Shown: positions 1-11,321 of the stretch, in pieces | Numbering within the stretch: the first letter of the stretch is position 1 | How the letters are laid out: every line of letters begins with the position of its first letter | Source: Lepraria neglecta | Taxonomy: Eukaryota > Ascomycota > Lecanoromycetes > Lecanorales > Stereocaulaceae | Direction: 5' to 3' | Assembly (NCBI GenBank): GCA_033220425.1 | Contig: CM065647.1 | Coordinates: 1,612,001 to 1,676,000 of the forward strand | DNA length: 64,000 nucleotides | Made by a program: the position numbers and the translations under genes | The notes under the pieces: generated by a model | Told to the model about the DNA's origin: nothing | Seen by the model: the letters and a program-made list of their open reading frames with translations, nothing else | The model's database searches: none

Positions 1-2
1 GT

Positions 3-1089
3 GATGCCACGGCCATTGCGCTCAGCCGCTCTCCAATTATGAAAGAAGTCCCCCACGTCGATCTCTCGGATTCAACAGCTTTTCTTCCGAGCCTGCTATT
101 TGAAGAACGAGGGATGAAAAACAGTTGGGGCATATTGAGCGAAGCAATACGGGAAGCACACGAGATGGGCTAACATCTGGATCTCCAGGAGGGCCGGGAG
201 AGGATCACGAGCGATCACGACCTAGAAATGGGGAAGAGACAATACTGGAATTTGTGGCTTTGGGACAAGTGCGTTTCCCATCGGCTCTTCTAATTCTCTC
301 GTCTCTTGGTTCAGAAAAACATTGTTTCTCCTGTACGAAAGACCGGGCTTGACGCGTCGGAGCCGGACACTGATTGGAGATCACATTGCGTTGCTGACTC
401 GGAAACACAGGTTCATGTCTATAATCCTTGGCCGGTGGGCCTTGATCGCTGATCAACATTGTACTGTCTCTCTTCCCCACGATATGATTGGCAGCACGAC
501 TTCGGACGCTAATGCACCGAATGTATTCTGCGGGCGTAGACTCCAGATCGAGCTTACGGAGATCGCCTGCGATTTGCTTACATAGAAAGATGGGAAACAC
601 TCGACGGATCCTACAGTCGTTGATAGGGATATCAAACGTCTCAAAGTAGAACTTATCGACAAATTGCCACCTGCGTTTAGAATCTGCGACCCTAACAGAA
701 AGTGGGACGAAGAGCTTCCAAATCTCAAATGTCAGAGGGAGATGTTCAGGATCAGCGTATTTGCGACTATATGTTCGTTGCTGAGACCCATTATAGTTAT
801 GATGGCCAGCCAGGCACGGGCCCTCTCGCCGTCGGATAGGAACTTGGTTGCTAAACACAGAACGTCACTGGTCGATGCGGTTATGGAGGTGTTGGATAGC
901 GTGGGGAGGTTGCGTATGCTCATGGGAGGCAAGCATAACAGATTCTTCCTACTCGGTTTCTTCACGCTAGAGCCCGCCGCGCTATTGGGCATTTACCTCA
1001 TGACGCCTACTATCAAGAAAGAGGGCAAGCAAGGCTCGTCAGCACCAAATGCGAACCCGGATGTTGCCATCATGCAGATTCTTACATAA
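3..1089 (+). pseudogene. Fungal transcription factor (middle homology/regulatory domain), decayed, cut by window edge
   Basis: The reading frame resembles the fungal-specific transcription factor domain that follows a Zn2Cys6 DNA-binding domain. I see an EAHEMG..HLD segment, a WNLWLWDK segment, then GRWALIADQHCTVSLPHD (like the family's GRP..I.D.D..V.LP), LPPAFR, and a helical C-terminal part. The DNA-binding domain would lie left of the window. An intron from about 268 to 412 (donor GTGCGT, acceptor ACACAG) joins WDK to FMSIILGRW in frame. In-frame stops remain at 171-173 (TAA, directly after HEMG) and 583-585 (TAG), so this is a pseudogene unless unseen splicing removes them. Both could come from C-to-T changes in Gln codons. 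Family assignment is fairly sure; target and pathway are unknown. The neighbours, also decayed, suggest an accessory or metabolic locus. Confidence 0.6.
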
Positions 1090-2087
1090 CGCTTACCGCT
1101 AGACTTACAATTTGTTTTCGGCTTTGAATGGTCGAGGGTCTAAGATAAAACAATCAGCCAGGGTGGAACAATACTTAGACGCACCGTCAGTGGACTCTGT
1201 ATTGGAAGCAATTAATAAGTCGACCATGATCATTACTACATATCTTACCCGCGTTAAAATACATTGCATACATACCTGAGTACAAAAAAAGGTTGATAAC
1301 GGGGACTAGCTCAGGCAGTCAGCAATACAGAGTCTAGGGCTAGATCCTTCATGCATGGTGTTAAAGCCGATGAATTTCGGACTCAAGTGGCTGATTAAGC
1401 GGCAGAGTAAAGACACATGTAAGCACTCCCATACGGGTTCCAGCTCACCTTTGCGAAACATCCACATGATGTGCAGAAATTGTCCGGTATCTTAATATTT
1501 CCCTCAAGAAGACATTTTCGAAGTCCAATCAGTGTCACAACATTTGCGGAGGATGGAGTAAAGCTCTGCTGACCTGTCGCTTGCTGAGCCCTCCATTGTT
1601 TTTTTCGGTGTTTGGATTTCCTTAATCTATAACCCATAAAGCCCTCAGATGCTGTGCCGCTGCTGCTAGCACACAAGATCTAAATATATGCTGTCATCGT
1701 TTGTCTATCGAGTCATCATGATGACCCATACTTTAGCATGTTTTGCGGCTTCGCTCAAAAATACACACACAATCTTTTGCCCTTGAGGATTGCCCTAGTC
1801 ATGTCTGCCGCTTAGAGAGGTTCGGCTTATAGTAGTAGAGACCACATTTCTCACGTCAGAATTTCTGGTCGTTGGCTTGCGACTCTGGGCGCGGAACACT
1901 AAGGGCAAGTATTAGGAGTTGATGACTATATGATAATGGTCGGACTGGTATCCCTTCCTGCCCTAATAAAGTCCGAGCTGACACCGAGTTTGAAAAGTTC
2001 TTTACAGCTGCTTTATGCGCCACTGGGGTTCTCGGTACGTTAGACATCGATCAGCTTAATTCGAAATGCGATTACTCACCATTTTAG
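1090..2087. other. Intergenic/decayed stretch, no supported gene
   Basis: Open frames here are short and unlike known families. The right end is a good splice acceptor (ATTTTAG) serving the oxidase exon that follows. The missing upstream exons of that oxidase were looked for here and not recognised. Confidence 0.5.
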
Positions 2088-2276
2088 GGGTCGTCGTGGG
2101 GAGGTGGCGGCCAGCTAGGGCGCCAGCTGAACGCGTACGTCAACTACGCTTTTGGCGACGAGACGCAGCAGGAGGTGTATGGGTATGAGCCGTGGCGGCT
2201 GCAGCGGCTGCAAGGCTTGAAGAAATGGTATGATCCGCAGGGACGGTTTAATTATTATGAACCGATTGCTTTCTAA
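2088..2276 (+). pseudogene. Orphan last exon of a berberine-bridge-enzyme-like FAD oxidoreductase (BBE domain)
   Basis: This exon follows an ATTTTAG acceptor and encodes 62 residues ending in a TAA. It contains YVNYAFGDET, YGYEPWRLQRL and KKWYDPQGRFNYYEPI. These match the C-terminal BBE domain of secreted flavoproteins of the berberine bridge/glucooligosaccharide oxidase group, which covers the substrate side of the FAD pocket. The FAD-binding PCMH domain, with the His and Cys that tether FAD in the family, was not found upstream. What remains is a clean last exon of a gene lost by deletion or decay. The exon itself is undamaged, so the loss may be recent or the remainder too diverged to see. 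Confidence 0.7.
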
Positions 2277-3030
2277 GCACGGCGAAGATCATATGTGAGC
2301 AACGAAAGGGGGAAGGGGAGGCAGGGCGATAAATTCCTCAACTATGTTCATGCAGTTTACTCTTTTCCTCTACCACCGTATTCCTTTGGGTTTGTTTGGA
2401 GGGTCCCCCTGGACATAGTATTCTGTTGCACTAGACTTTGCGTTTCTGCTATCTTCATACTCTCATATTGTATGGAAGCCATTGCTATATCAATTGTTCG
2501 TTTTAAGTTCAACTCTCTTGATTCGCAGATTACATTATTGCATCATACACATCAGGATATCTACATCACGTTCCTGAATTCTCGCCTCTCGCATCTCGCA
2601 TCGCCATTGCACTTTAAAAGTACAAGGTATCATGATCCTCACTCGATCAGCTCTCTTAGCTTTAGATCTTATGTTCGAATTAATTTTGGAAGCAGATCTA
2701 CATGTGATTGAAATGGGGTCTTAGCAGTGAGAAGCTAGAACACCCCCAACAAAGTTGCATGAGTGAAGGAAATCCGTCCTAAAGTATACAAATCAATCCC
2801 CACTTCCCACCCTTCAAAATGTATTCGTAATGGGTTTCCAGTCCAAAAAGTGGCTTCAAGCATCAAGTCCTTAATTTTCAACGCATCAACAATTTCTCCC
2901 CAAACGCGACGCTGCAGCTTTTCCCTTCCACGCTTTCAAACAGAGCGCTTCGACTGTATGATTCGGCACCCGTTAGCTTGCATGTACCGCAGTGCACCTC
3001 GCGGTATAGAAACTCCCTCGTAGAAAAAGG
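2277..3030. other. Gene-free stretch
   Basis: AT-rich sequence after the oxidase exon. The one longer plus-strand open frame (about 2295-2711) has no recognisable domain and looks like chance. Nothing supported. Confidence 0.5.
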
Positions 3031-3978
3031 TTATCGCTGGAGCAAAACTGAGGTAGGAAAACGATCATGCTCCCAGTACCGGCCATGGGACTCCATGCCA
3101 AGGGCGCAAGCGCTCACAAGCGAGCGACTATCCTGTTCCGCCATGCGGGCCATCAGTCTCAAGTAAACAAATGTGACGATGCGGAGCGCGAGGCTGTCGA
3201 TATTGCGGGTAAGGCTCGTGGCAGTCGCGCCAAGATATACTGAGTTGATGATCACAATTTCAGTACCTTACTCACCCGTGGCTTTTGCTGCGAGTTCGTT
3301 GACGGCGTACATTCCGAATAATTTGGAGACATTATATTGCGCCTCGGCGCCGCCGAATCGATCTTGCTGGCTGAGGAAGTGCAGGAGATTTGGTGCTTCT
3401 AGCGCTTGCTCTGGCAAATTTGCCTATTCGTAGTTGCCTGAGGACACGAAGCATAGGTGCGGTGGGTCGGTGATGTTGCCGTTTTCTTTTCCAGTGGGGG
3501 AGATGTTTTCTCTCATGCCGGGAAGCAGCAGCATTGCGAGCAGCGCACTCGACAGAACATTGACTTACAAGCTCTCCTCCCAGCCCTCTGGTGAAACGTG
3601 GTAATGCGGCTGGACGACGCCGGCGTTGAGCAGAGCGACATCGAGTCGAGGCAACTCAGCCGCGACCCGCGCCGCTAATGCCTGCACACTGGCGTACTTG
3701 TTCATGTCGAGTTCCCATGACCACCGTAGCACTCCCACTCGACCCGTGCGCCGTTCCATCTCCGCTACCGCCGCTTCTCTATTCTTCGGGTTCCGACAAG
3801 CCAGTATCACGGTTGTTGCCCTCAACGTGACGAATTTGATTGCGGCTTCGAAGCCCAGGCAGCAATTCTCACCAGTCACTAGCATAGTTTTACCAGCGAA
3901 CGAGGCTGTCGGATTTGAGGGCGGGAAGAGCTTTGCATGCAGAAGTTTGTAAAAGAAAGACATGATTACTTCGCTCAA
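3031..3978 (-). pseudogene. Short-chain dehydrogenase/reductase, decayed
   Basis: Minus-strand homologue of the fungal short-chain dehydrogenases of the retinol-dehydrogenase/WW-oxidoreductase type. In order: an N-terminal Rossmann strand with LVTGENCCLG (the family has TGxxxGxG, so the second glycine has become Cys), LACRN, LLNAGV, then YNVSKLFGMYAVNELA containing the catalytic YxxxK, and a C-terminal part with SLTRN and ESHGRYW. In-frame stops interrupt it at 3565-3567 (where the family has LQVNVL), 3424-3426 and 3268-3270. The first two are explained by CAA/CAG to TAA/TAG. Together with the lost glycine this shows an inactive gene. It lies next to two other dead genes. Confidence 0.7.
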
Positions 3979-4538
3979 GTTGGGGGTTGAAGCACAGCAA
4001 CAGAACTGTACCCTAGAAGAGAAAGCGATGATGTAGAAGTAGAATATACAGAATCTATCGTCAGGCTAGCGTTGACATTCAATGCAGAGTAGAGCCGAAA
4101 AATATCGGTCCTAACAGGTTTGTAATATATTGTCTCAGTTATTTCAATATTTCATGACTGAGCCGAGGCAGCAGCGAATTTACCAGCGGATTTACGCGAC
4201 CCTCCATCTACCATTAATCAACAGTTTGCACCTGCACGGCGTAGAGTAACGATGGGCTGGACCTAAAAATGCAATGCAGTACCACAGCATTCTGAAAGAC
4301 ATTGCTGCATGGCAAGGTCACAGGATGAGGGGACCCACGTAGGGCAGGTTTGCTATAAGTCTGCCATTGTAGACCATTGCCACTGTAGAGCTGTACGCTC
4401 ACGTGCTCATTGTTGGCAGTGGGATTCGCGGGCTCAGAGACTATTCCATGATGTGGTATTTGGAAGTTTCATTGCCTCTCAAGTCACGAGTAAACCATCT
4501 GTTCAATGGCATGTTCGTCAACCTTGCCGGCTGCCAGC
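3979..4538. other. Intergenic spacer
   Basis: Lies between the 5' side of the dead dehydrogenase and the 3' end of the AFG1-type gene. No coding or repeat structure seen. Confidence 0.5.
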
Positions 4539-6824
4539 TTATCCTCCGTTCGGCTCTTTCTTTCGCCTCTCGTCCAAGCCCTCTGGTCCCTTTCCCCACG
4601 CCCCAGCCTTTCTCCCCCATGTAATCATCCCCCAAGCATGCTGCCACCCAAATTTGGGAGGCGCTTCTTGACTGGTACGGAAAGGACTGGCGCCGTGCCT
4701 GAAGAGCTCGTCTCTCTTCTCTTCCTCTGGTATCCTGATTGGGGCTTCACCGCTGCTAGCTGAACGGAGCGTCTGAGCTGAAGATCCCTCCCATCTCCTC
4801 ACATCCTTACCCACAGGCCTCCACCATCCCTCTTCCCCTCTAGCCCACCACCTTGATCCACACATTTCCCATAATCTGCTTCTGGCCCGTTTGTAAGCAA
4901 AGCGCTCGTCTTCGCCTGTAAAACTTCCAGTACGTGCGAAGTCTGGTCCATTCTGGCGGCCGATCTCATTGCCGGCGCCCGGAGCTCCGTCACCAGGCCC
5001 ATGACTTCGGCCGGCGCCATACACGGGTCCGAAGTCACTATCTTCGTCTGCGAGGATGGAACGAGCTGAAGCAGCTTGAGATAGCGAAGAGGGAAGGGGA
5101 CTGGATTCGTAGGATGGTGGAGAAGCGGAGGGTGTATAGGAAGAAACGTTGGGACGGAAGGGAGAAGTTTGGTCTTGATAGATCTCCGAGAATGTCTCGG
5201 GATAGATAACATCGTCTGATGCAGGGCCCCCTTCCCTAGGAGGCTGCTTGGTCTCAGGGAAGAAGATGTCGTCGGGGCCAGCTTCGGCACTGATCAGGAG
5301 CTTGCAGCGGGCTTCGTAGAGGGCGTCTAGTAGCGTGATGAGCCGACGAGCTTCGTTTTTTTGAAGTAAAGTGAGTATGGGTACATCGGTGAGGATCAGG
5401 GTGTGAAAAGTTGAGGCAAGGCTGATGTAGTCTGCGGGACCAAGATTTGTGCTGCAGAGTTCATCAAAGGTCCATTTGGTCACGCCGGAAAGATGACGAT
5501 GGACCAAGAGATTGCGGCCGTAGACACGAAGAGTAGTGGTTGCCCAGGGTATCTGGAGGTCGGTGGATGGCATGCTTAACAAGCCGTAGACTGCACGAAG
5601 CTCTTGGGTCTTCCATGTCTGAAATACCTCGTCTAGATCTTCCTGGGATGATGTAGATGAGGGTCTCACAAAGTACCGTTTGGGAGTGGTTAATCTTGAT
5701 GTTTTCCTTTCTGGCACATCCTCATCTGGAGGCTTTACGTGTCGGCTTTGTTCGTAGCCTAAGCCCCAGTTCCCAGAGGCCATGGGCTTAAGACCATTGA
5801 AATCCCGACCATCAAAGTCTACAACTTGGTCGGCTTTTGTGTCAGGCTCTGCATCTTCTTCAGCTTCCCTCCTTCTCCAGTCCCTACAACCTTCCATGTC
5901 CCAAATTTCGCATCTCGCTCGTAAAACCTCAAGGAAAGCGGCAAAATCTCCTTTGCCAGCGAACACGTTCTCGCTTCTTCCACCCTGCTCTCTCGAGCCC
6001 AGTAAGCCCCATCTATCTCCAAAAAGACCAAGTCGTGAAGGCGGTGGTGCGAACTCCACGCCTGATGCGTTGGCTAATTCCTCGGGCATTCGATTACTAG
6101 TTGCAATGAGAACACCCCCAAGGTGAAAGAAAGAAGTAAGAAGATTCGACAGAATCTTAGAAGCAGCTCGATCTGGAAGCTGAAATTCGTCTAAGAAGAG
6201 GATAGGAGATGTAGAGATCAGTTCCCTTGCGAGCCATAGGAGAGAATGTTCCTCATCTTGGGCAACGGGTGCGGCTATGGCCATAGGCTGTTGCAGCCTA
6301 CTTTTACGAAGCTGCTCCAACCTGGCAAAAGTCTCCAGCATGAAGGTATTGAAATGCCACCGTCTCTTCTTGCGATTCGGCAAGCAGTCCGCTAGAAGAT
6401 CCACGAGGAGGCTCTTCCCGGTTCCCACTTCACCATATAGCAGCAGTCCCTGGGGTGACTGTAATTGTACTGCAGACTCATGGCTCGTCAGCCTCCTTGT
6501 GAGTGCCAATGCATCTGCCTTCTTCTTCTGTCCACGCAGGGACGAGAGTATGCCCTTTGACTCGGTCTCCTTGCTCTGCGCTCCATCTTCCTGGCCGTCT
6601 GAACGACACTGGGGGTTCTTGACCAGGCGATTGATTTGATCAAGACGGTGGCTAAAGTCGACCTCTGGCTGGTAGTCTTTGAGACGGTAATAGAGTTTCT
6701 GAAGATGGAGGGCAAGTCGGTGCTGGGCGGGATCTGGGTCAATTCGCTTCGCAACGAGTAGGGCACGGTATAGGACCAGGGGATTAGTGATAGTAAGGCC
6801 CGTAGGTGAAGCAATTGGTGGCAT
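4539..6824 (-). CDS. AFG1: AFG1-type mitochondrial AAA+ ATPase (LACE1/ZapE family)
   Basis: A 761-residue single-exon protein. The family is a mitochondrial inner-membrane-associated ATPase with a role in turnover and quality control of respiratory-chain subunits. The N-terminal region up to about residue 70 has the family's YRLKDYQP segment. Walker A is GEVGTGKS at 131-138, Walker B is ILFLDEF at about 208-214, and the sensor-like ATSNR is at 241-245. The central part carries insertions. The C-terminal half (from about residue 560) is long and low in complexity, with a Trp-rich tail. Yeast and human members are shorter, but long C-terminal extensions occur in fungi. The frame is open throughout, so the gene looks intact. 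It lies on the same strand as UTP25, about 1 kb away. Confidence 0.9.
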   Translation of the reverse strand: MPPIASPTGLTITNPLVLYRALLVAKRIDPDPAQHRLALHLQKLYYRLKDYQPEVDFSHRLDQINRLVKNPQCRSDGQEDGAQSKETESKGILSSLRGQKKKADALALTRRLTSHESAVQLQSPQGLLLYGEVGTGKSLLVDLLADCLPNRKKRRWHFNTFMLETFARLEQLRKSRLQQPMAIAAPVAQDEEHSLLWLARELISTSPILFLDEFQLPDRAASKILSNLLTSFFHLGGVLIATSNRMPEELANASGVEFAPPPSRLGLFGDRWGLLGSREQGGRSENVFAGKGDFAAFLEVLRARCEIWDMEGCRDWRRREAEEDAEPDTKADQVVDFDGRDFNGLKPMASGNWGLGYEQSRHVKPPDEDVPERKTSRLTTPKRYFVRPSSTSSQEDLDEVFQTWKTQELRAVYGLLSMPSTDLQIPWATTTLRVYGRNLLVHRHLSGVTKWTFDELCSTNLGPADYISLASTFHTLILTDVPILTLLQKNEARRLITLLDALYEARCKLLISAEAGPDDIFFPETKQPPREGGPASDDVIYPETFSEIYQDQTSPFRPNVSSYTPSASPPSYESSPLPSSLSQAASARSILADEDSDFGPVYGAGRSHGPGDGAPGAGNEIGRQNGPDFARTGSFTGEDERFAYKRARSRLWEMCGSRWWARGEEGWWRPVGKDVRRWEGSSAQTLRSASSGEAPIRIPEEEKRDELFRHGASPFRTSQEAPPKFGWQHAWGMITWGRKAGAWGKGPEGLDERRKKEPNGG

Positions 6825-7818
6825 AGGGGAGACGTAGGGTAGTGATTGTTGATTGCAGGATCGGCTTTGATACGTCTTTATCGATACGTCAATGATGGAT
6901 AAACTGCGGGTCCTTGCTATAAGCTATTTACGGATATGACAAAACCGCAAGGCTATTCTCAACTGCACTTGAAATCTGCCAAAGAGATCGGAGAATGGAG
7001 CCACAACAGTACCGGTAGGGTTTACATGCTCGGGCTGAAGATCCAGCGGCGTTAGACGTTTGGTGCGGTATTGCACCCATTGCATGCCCAATTATCTGCC
7101 CAACTTATTTTACAGACTACTAAGCCAATCGAAGAATAAACTGAGACTGCTCAGGTTTCTAAATATGTACCGCAAAGAACTTGGCATACCGTCGGAAAAT
7201 TGAGACGTCTTTTGGGCTTATACCCCATCCTACCCCCGGTTCGCTGTTCACATAGCACGATATAATGCTAGATCAGTGGGGAACAGAGCCTATCAATATG
7301 TCGCCCCTCCAAAGTCAAGAGTAGCATATTGACCAATCCTTACTCAGAACGCAAGGAAAACTGCTATCTTTTTTGGAGCAGAACCCGTCAATACAATGCT
7401 TTTCTTGGAGTTAGAGCAGAAGTATAGCCAATTTTTGCTCGCATTGCTCAAGATTCTGCGAGCCTGTCAATGTTGGAATCTTTTGGGGATCAGAAGCAAA
7501 GTTGTAACCAATTCTTGCTCACGTAGCAAGACCTGTTGCTAGGTTTCCGGGGAACAGGACCTGTCAATGTGACCTTCCTCGAAGGGTTAAGCCCAGTGTT
7601 TTGGCCAGTCGTGCCTGCGGTCGAGCGCAGAATTGCTGATTGGGTAGACAGTGTCCTCTCAATACTGCTCAGTTTGTGGGGAGTAAAAGTAATTAACTCT
7701 AAGTTTATTTGGTAACAATAGAATACTCTGGACTTTGTCTTTGCATTCTGGAAAGCTCTATTCAGCAGCCTTAAGAGGGCGCTTGCATGATCAATCCATC
7801 CTCCTTGAGCTCAAATCT
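6825..7818. other. Intergenic region between AFG1 and UTP25
   Basis: Holds the 5' flank of AFG1 and the 3' flank of UTP25. The only structure seen is a degenerate tandem repeat listed separately (about 7276-7670). No gene is supported. Confidence 0.6.
7276..7670. repeat. Degenerate tandem repeat, about five units of 80-100 bp
   Basis: The motif CAGarCCTGTCAATg recurs at 7284, 7379, 7457, 7555 and 7649 (spacings 95, 78, 98 and 94). A second motif, tatagaCCAATtcTTGCTCa..GCaag, recurs about 45 bp after each of the first four (near 7328, 7422, 7501 and 7601). The two motifs keep their order in each unit, so this is a direct tandem array that has diverged. It does not encode a protein that I can see. 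Confidence 0.6.
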
Positions 7819-10014
7819 TTAGACAAAGTCGAAGGTATCTCCGCGATTCTCTTTCAGCATTGGCAAATAACGTGCTGTACCGACTACGCGCTCAAGCTTC
7901 AGTATGTCCAACCTTGAGAACATGGCCCTAACACTTGCAGTCCGAGCGTCCAGCTTAGCTGACGCAATGCTAGCACCCAAATATTCTCCGACAACTTCCT
8001 TGTAGAATATTGGATTCTCAGGTAGCCCGTACATGATGACCCTTTTCACCCCTTTGAGACGGTAGCGCCGAAAGTGATGAGCTCGCTCTGTGTAGAGTAG
8101 TACAGAATGTCTGCCAGACAGAAAGTGACTCCGAGCACGAGCAACATCTCTTGCCGATGTATACTCAGAGATAGAGCCGAAAGAAATGTCCTGAGTTTCT
8201 GATGAACTCGCTAGATAGTTGCGGACCCGCACGAAATCAGCATACGTAGGCAAGTAAATCAGCACACCTTGGTTACTGGCGGCGCCTGATTTCGAATGCT
8301 TCGTCAAGGATGGCACAACAGCAGTCGCAAAGTATTTGAAGCGATTGTCTGGTTCATTAAGTGGAGTCCCAAAATCGAAGCGTGAGAAGGTTTGCTTCAG
8401 AGATAAACCCAGGTCGATCATAGCCCCACCCTCCTCTCTAGAGTACTTGATCTTGCCTTCGACATTGACCATGTGATGTGTGTACAACCTGTTGAGCGAG
8501 GGGAAGTTGAAAGCAGAGAGCAATATCGTCTGCCGGAGGTGCTTTGCATTGCCATCCAGGTACCAATTCCTGACGCGACTAAAATCGCAGCCATGGGCTT
8601 CTTTTGGTTGAAGGTTGAGATGCTCAAATATGTACTCGACGTGTTCCCAGTTCTGCATTAACATTGCTTCTGTTTGATCAAATACAACGACCTCAATCGA
8701 GCTGAGAAAGTCGTTGTCCTGCTTTCTGGGGTCATCTGCTCCAAGCGCCATCCTGAGTCCGAGTGGGCTGGCAAAGATGATATCTGAATTGTAGAATTGT
8801 GTAAAAAACTTGACTGTCTTGCGTGTGAACTTCAGGCCCAGCCGAAACATGTCGTCATCGTTACCAGCGAAGAGTTCGCGAAAGTCTTCGGGTTTATTCT
8901 CTGAAGGGTCTTCCCCAGAAGCATAGGTTTCTTGGAATCGCTTCTTGTTCTCTTGTTGTTCTGGTTCGCAAAGCGAGATGATTGTATGAACATACTCAAC
9001 ACATGAATGTCTAGTAGGCAAGATCACGAGTACCTTAGGTCTTGTGAAGCCCTGGTCTCGATACTCGATGTCCTCTTGAGCATCCTCTCTCCCAAGACGA
9101 GCGTTGTTCTTGATCACCGTGTCGCGAGTCTTGAATATGTGATTGATTACGTGAAGGCAGGTAAGCTTCCGCAGAGTTTCTTTATTTTTTAATGTCCTCT
9201 GGGGAAACGATATGTCCTGATAGTTGAAGATGGAGAAGGCCAGACTGCCAGTCAATTTGTCGAACGGGGGCAGTGTTCGCTCGGCAGATCCTTTGAATCT
9301 TTGCTTCAGCATCAGATCTTTTGCGCTTGAATATGAACCCAGACTACTTTCGGGTGCTGGGTTAGAGACTGCTGGAATCTTCAATGTTTGCGACCAATCG
9401 ACTTTCTTCACAGGCCTTTCAGTCGACCATTGGTTCTGTTTGACCGCCTGAATGGCCTGCTCCAGCCCCTGGCCATCTCCCGCATTGCCAAGATGTTTGG
9501 GGAAGGGGTCGTAGTCTCCTCCGGCCTCGTCTCCATCCTCAGCATCACTTTCGAGTAAATCTATGCCCGGGTCGTCTGCCTCTTCTGACTCCTCAACCGG
9601 ATCCAATTCACCCTCTGCAATATCAGGCTCCTTGGCAGCCTTGAATACATCGATCTTGCGCTTCTTTCGCTGAGGTTCACTATACTGTTTGTTTGGGTTT
9701 AGCGATAGTAGGAGAGCGTTGTATGGCTGGACGGCGCCAGTTTGTACATCTTCGTCCTCGCTATCGCTGGAAGACCCAGATCCTTCTCCGTAGACCTCAT
9801 TATTATCTGAAGCTGGGATGTGCTCCTCGTCTCCAGAAGCGTCCTCGGGCCGTTCTTCGACTCGTGTGGAGTAAAAAGTGCTTTTGTTCCCTGCTCTTGC
9901 CGCATGATCGCCTCGCCCTCCACCTCTCCCTCGTCCCCTAGCAGCACCTCTATGTCCTCCCCGAGCTTGTGACTTGTGACCAGCCCAATTCTTGCCTCTG
10001 GAGAACGGCGCCAT
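7819..10014 (-). CDS. UTP25: UTP25, U3 snoRNA-associated small-subunit processome protein
   Basis: A 731-residue single-exon protein. UTP25 belongs to the nucleolar small-subunit processome and is needed for early cleavages of pre-18S rRNA; the fold is DEAD-helicase-like without clear helicase motifs. The first 40 residues are rich in Gly and Arg ([10 protein letters not shown]), as in many nucleolar proteins. Residues 55-190 are strongly acidic with a KRKK basic patch. The conserved core includes [85 protein letters not shown] and [17 protein letters not shown], hallmarks of this family. Length matches yeast Utp25 (about 720). The gene looks intact. Confidence 0.93.
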   Translation of the reverse strand: MAPFSRGKNWAGHKSQARGGHRGAARGRGRGGGRGDHAARAGNKSTFYSTRVEERPEDASGDEEHIPASDNNEVYGEGSGSSSDSEDEDVQTGAVQPYNALLLSLNPNKQYSEPQRKKRKIDVFKAAKEPDIAEGELDPVEESEEADDPGIDLLESDAEDGDEAGGDYDPFPKHLGNAGDGQGLEQAIQAVKQNQWSTERPVKKVDWSQTLKIPAVSNPAPESSLGSYSSAKDLMLKQRFKGSAERTLPPFDKLTGSLAFSIFNYQDISFPQRTLKNKETLRKLTCLHVINHIFKTRDTVIKNNARLGREDAQEDIEYRDQGFTRPKVLVILPTRHSCVEYVHTIISLCEPEQQENKKRFQETYASGEDPSENKPEDFRELFAGNDDDMFRLGLKFTRKTVKFFTQFYNSDIIFASPLGLRMALGADDPRKQDNDFLSSIEVVVFDQTEAMLMQNWEHVEYIFEHLNLQPKEAHGCDFSRVRNWYLDGNAKHLRQTILLSAFNFPSLNRLYTHHMVNVEGKIKYSREEGGAMIDLGLSLKQTFSRFDFGTPLNEPDNRFKYFATAVVPSLTKHSKSGAASNQGVLIYLPTYADFVRVRNYLASSSETQDISFGSISEYTSARDVARARSHFLSGRHSVLLYTERAHHFRRYRLKGVKRVIMYGLPENPIFYKEVVGEYLGASIASAKLDARTASVRAMFSRLDILKLERVVGTARYLPMLKENRGDTFDFV

Positions 10015-11321
10015 AATGGGATACTAGCTCTCTAGAAAGTCTTGCAGATGATGGAGGGCACGGCAAAATGTCGGCTTACTAACTCAATGCCAAGACATTG
10101 CCAAGAGACCACAGCGCCGAGAAACTGTTGTCTTTAGCTTAAAGTTATGAGCGATCAATGGCAATAACATCCTCTCCCCTTCCTCGCTGGTCAGAACTAG
10201 TGGATGAGAGATAAGATGGCAATAGGTATGGAGCGCAACCTTCAATCATATTGTCTGTAAGCATCAGCTGGAATGGAAAAGACTGTCTGAAATGATTGGA
10301 GTACATCCGACGTCGCCACACCTCCGCCAATATGACCATATTCTCGCGGAAACCTCTATTTTATTACGATGAATCAGCCGAAGCCCGTTGCACGTAGGAT
10401 ATCGCCTTAGCCAACCTCGCGTAGTCGACTAAACCCTTTTGTTGCCTTTGCTTGAATGATCGGCCAATTACATGTCCTGACCAAGCACAGTGCAGTGGCT
10501 GTCAACGATCGTGGCGTCTCTGCAGCTTCTAACACTCCCAACTGGGCGATGGCTCTGATTACTGGCTCATTTTACATCTCTAACAATGAAGATCGACCGA
10601 TAGCCAATCTTTCTTGCGATCTCAGTTCTATTTGCCCAAAATTTGTGACAGTGAGAACCAACTCGTAAGCTTTAACCCCTGGAAGAAATTAATTCACCCT
10701 GAGAAAAAAGGTGCAATTTTGATCTAAACCAGGATGTGGTTTGCATGTTTTATTGTTACATTGTATTTTCAGGTGTGAGATTAATATCACGGAGCTGCTT
10801 GTACAGTTGGCTCTTTGGCGGTTCCATATTCTTCTGCTGATACGCATGCAATGCCCGTCATGTCAAACTTGTACAGCAACAGCTTTCCATTATGTGAGCC
10901 GCACTTCCTTCGAAACTGGGATGAACCCGGCGAGTCTGCTTATACTATTCTATCGGTAATATAATTTTTGATTGCAGCAGCGAGAAGGTGTGCATGGAGT
11001 GCGTCACAATTCAGCACAAGTTTAATTAGGGCTTCCCATTAAATAGACCGCTCTACATGTCAGCAGAGAGTACAAGGAATCTTTTCCACTCATCGAGAGT
11101 CGAGACCACATTAGTGAGCTTCAAGAGCAACACCGACTTTGGGTCAAGCACTTACGCTCACTTTCCCTCTGTGTAATCAAATGAGTATAAGTACGGGACA
11201 CACGTCTATATCAGCAGCTGCTTCCATAACGACAATTGCTCCCAGGACCGCCCTACCAACAATTTCTATTCATCAACCATTACCAATTCACATCCCCGTC
11301 GTCCTTTCATCGCAACCGAAA
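10015..11321. other. Divergent intergenic region between UTP25 and a secreted-protein gene
   Basis: Contains the 5' flanks of UTP25 (leftward) and the secreted-protein gene (rightward). Only short unrelated frames are present. No repeat or RNA gene recognised. Confidence 0.5.

Noticed and set aside
2295-2711. Plus-strand open frame of 138 codons
   Set aside because: No domain, poor start context, and lies in the AT-rich 3' flank of the oxidase remnant; treated as chance.
9693-9947. Long antisense frames inside UTP25 and other genes
   Set aside because: Shadows of real coding sequence, explained by codon bias of the sense gene.
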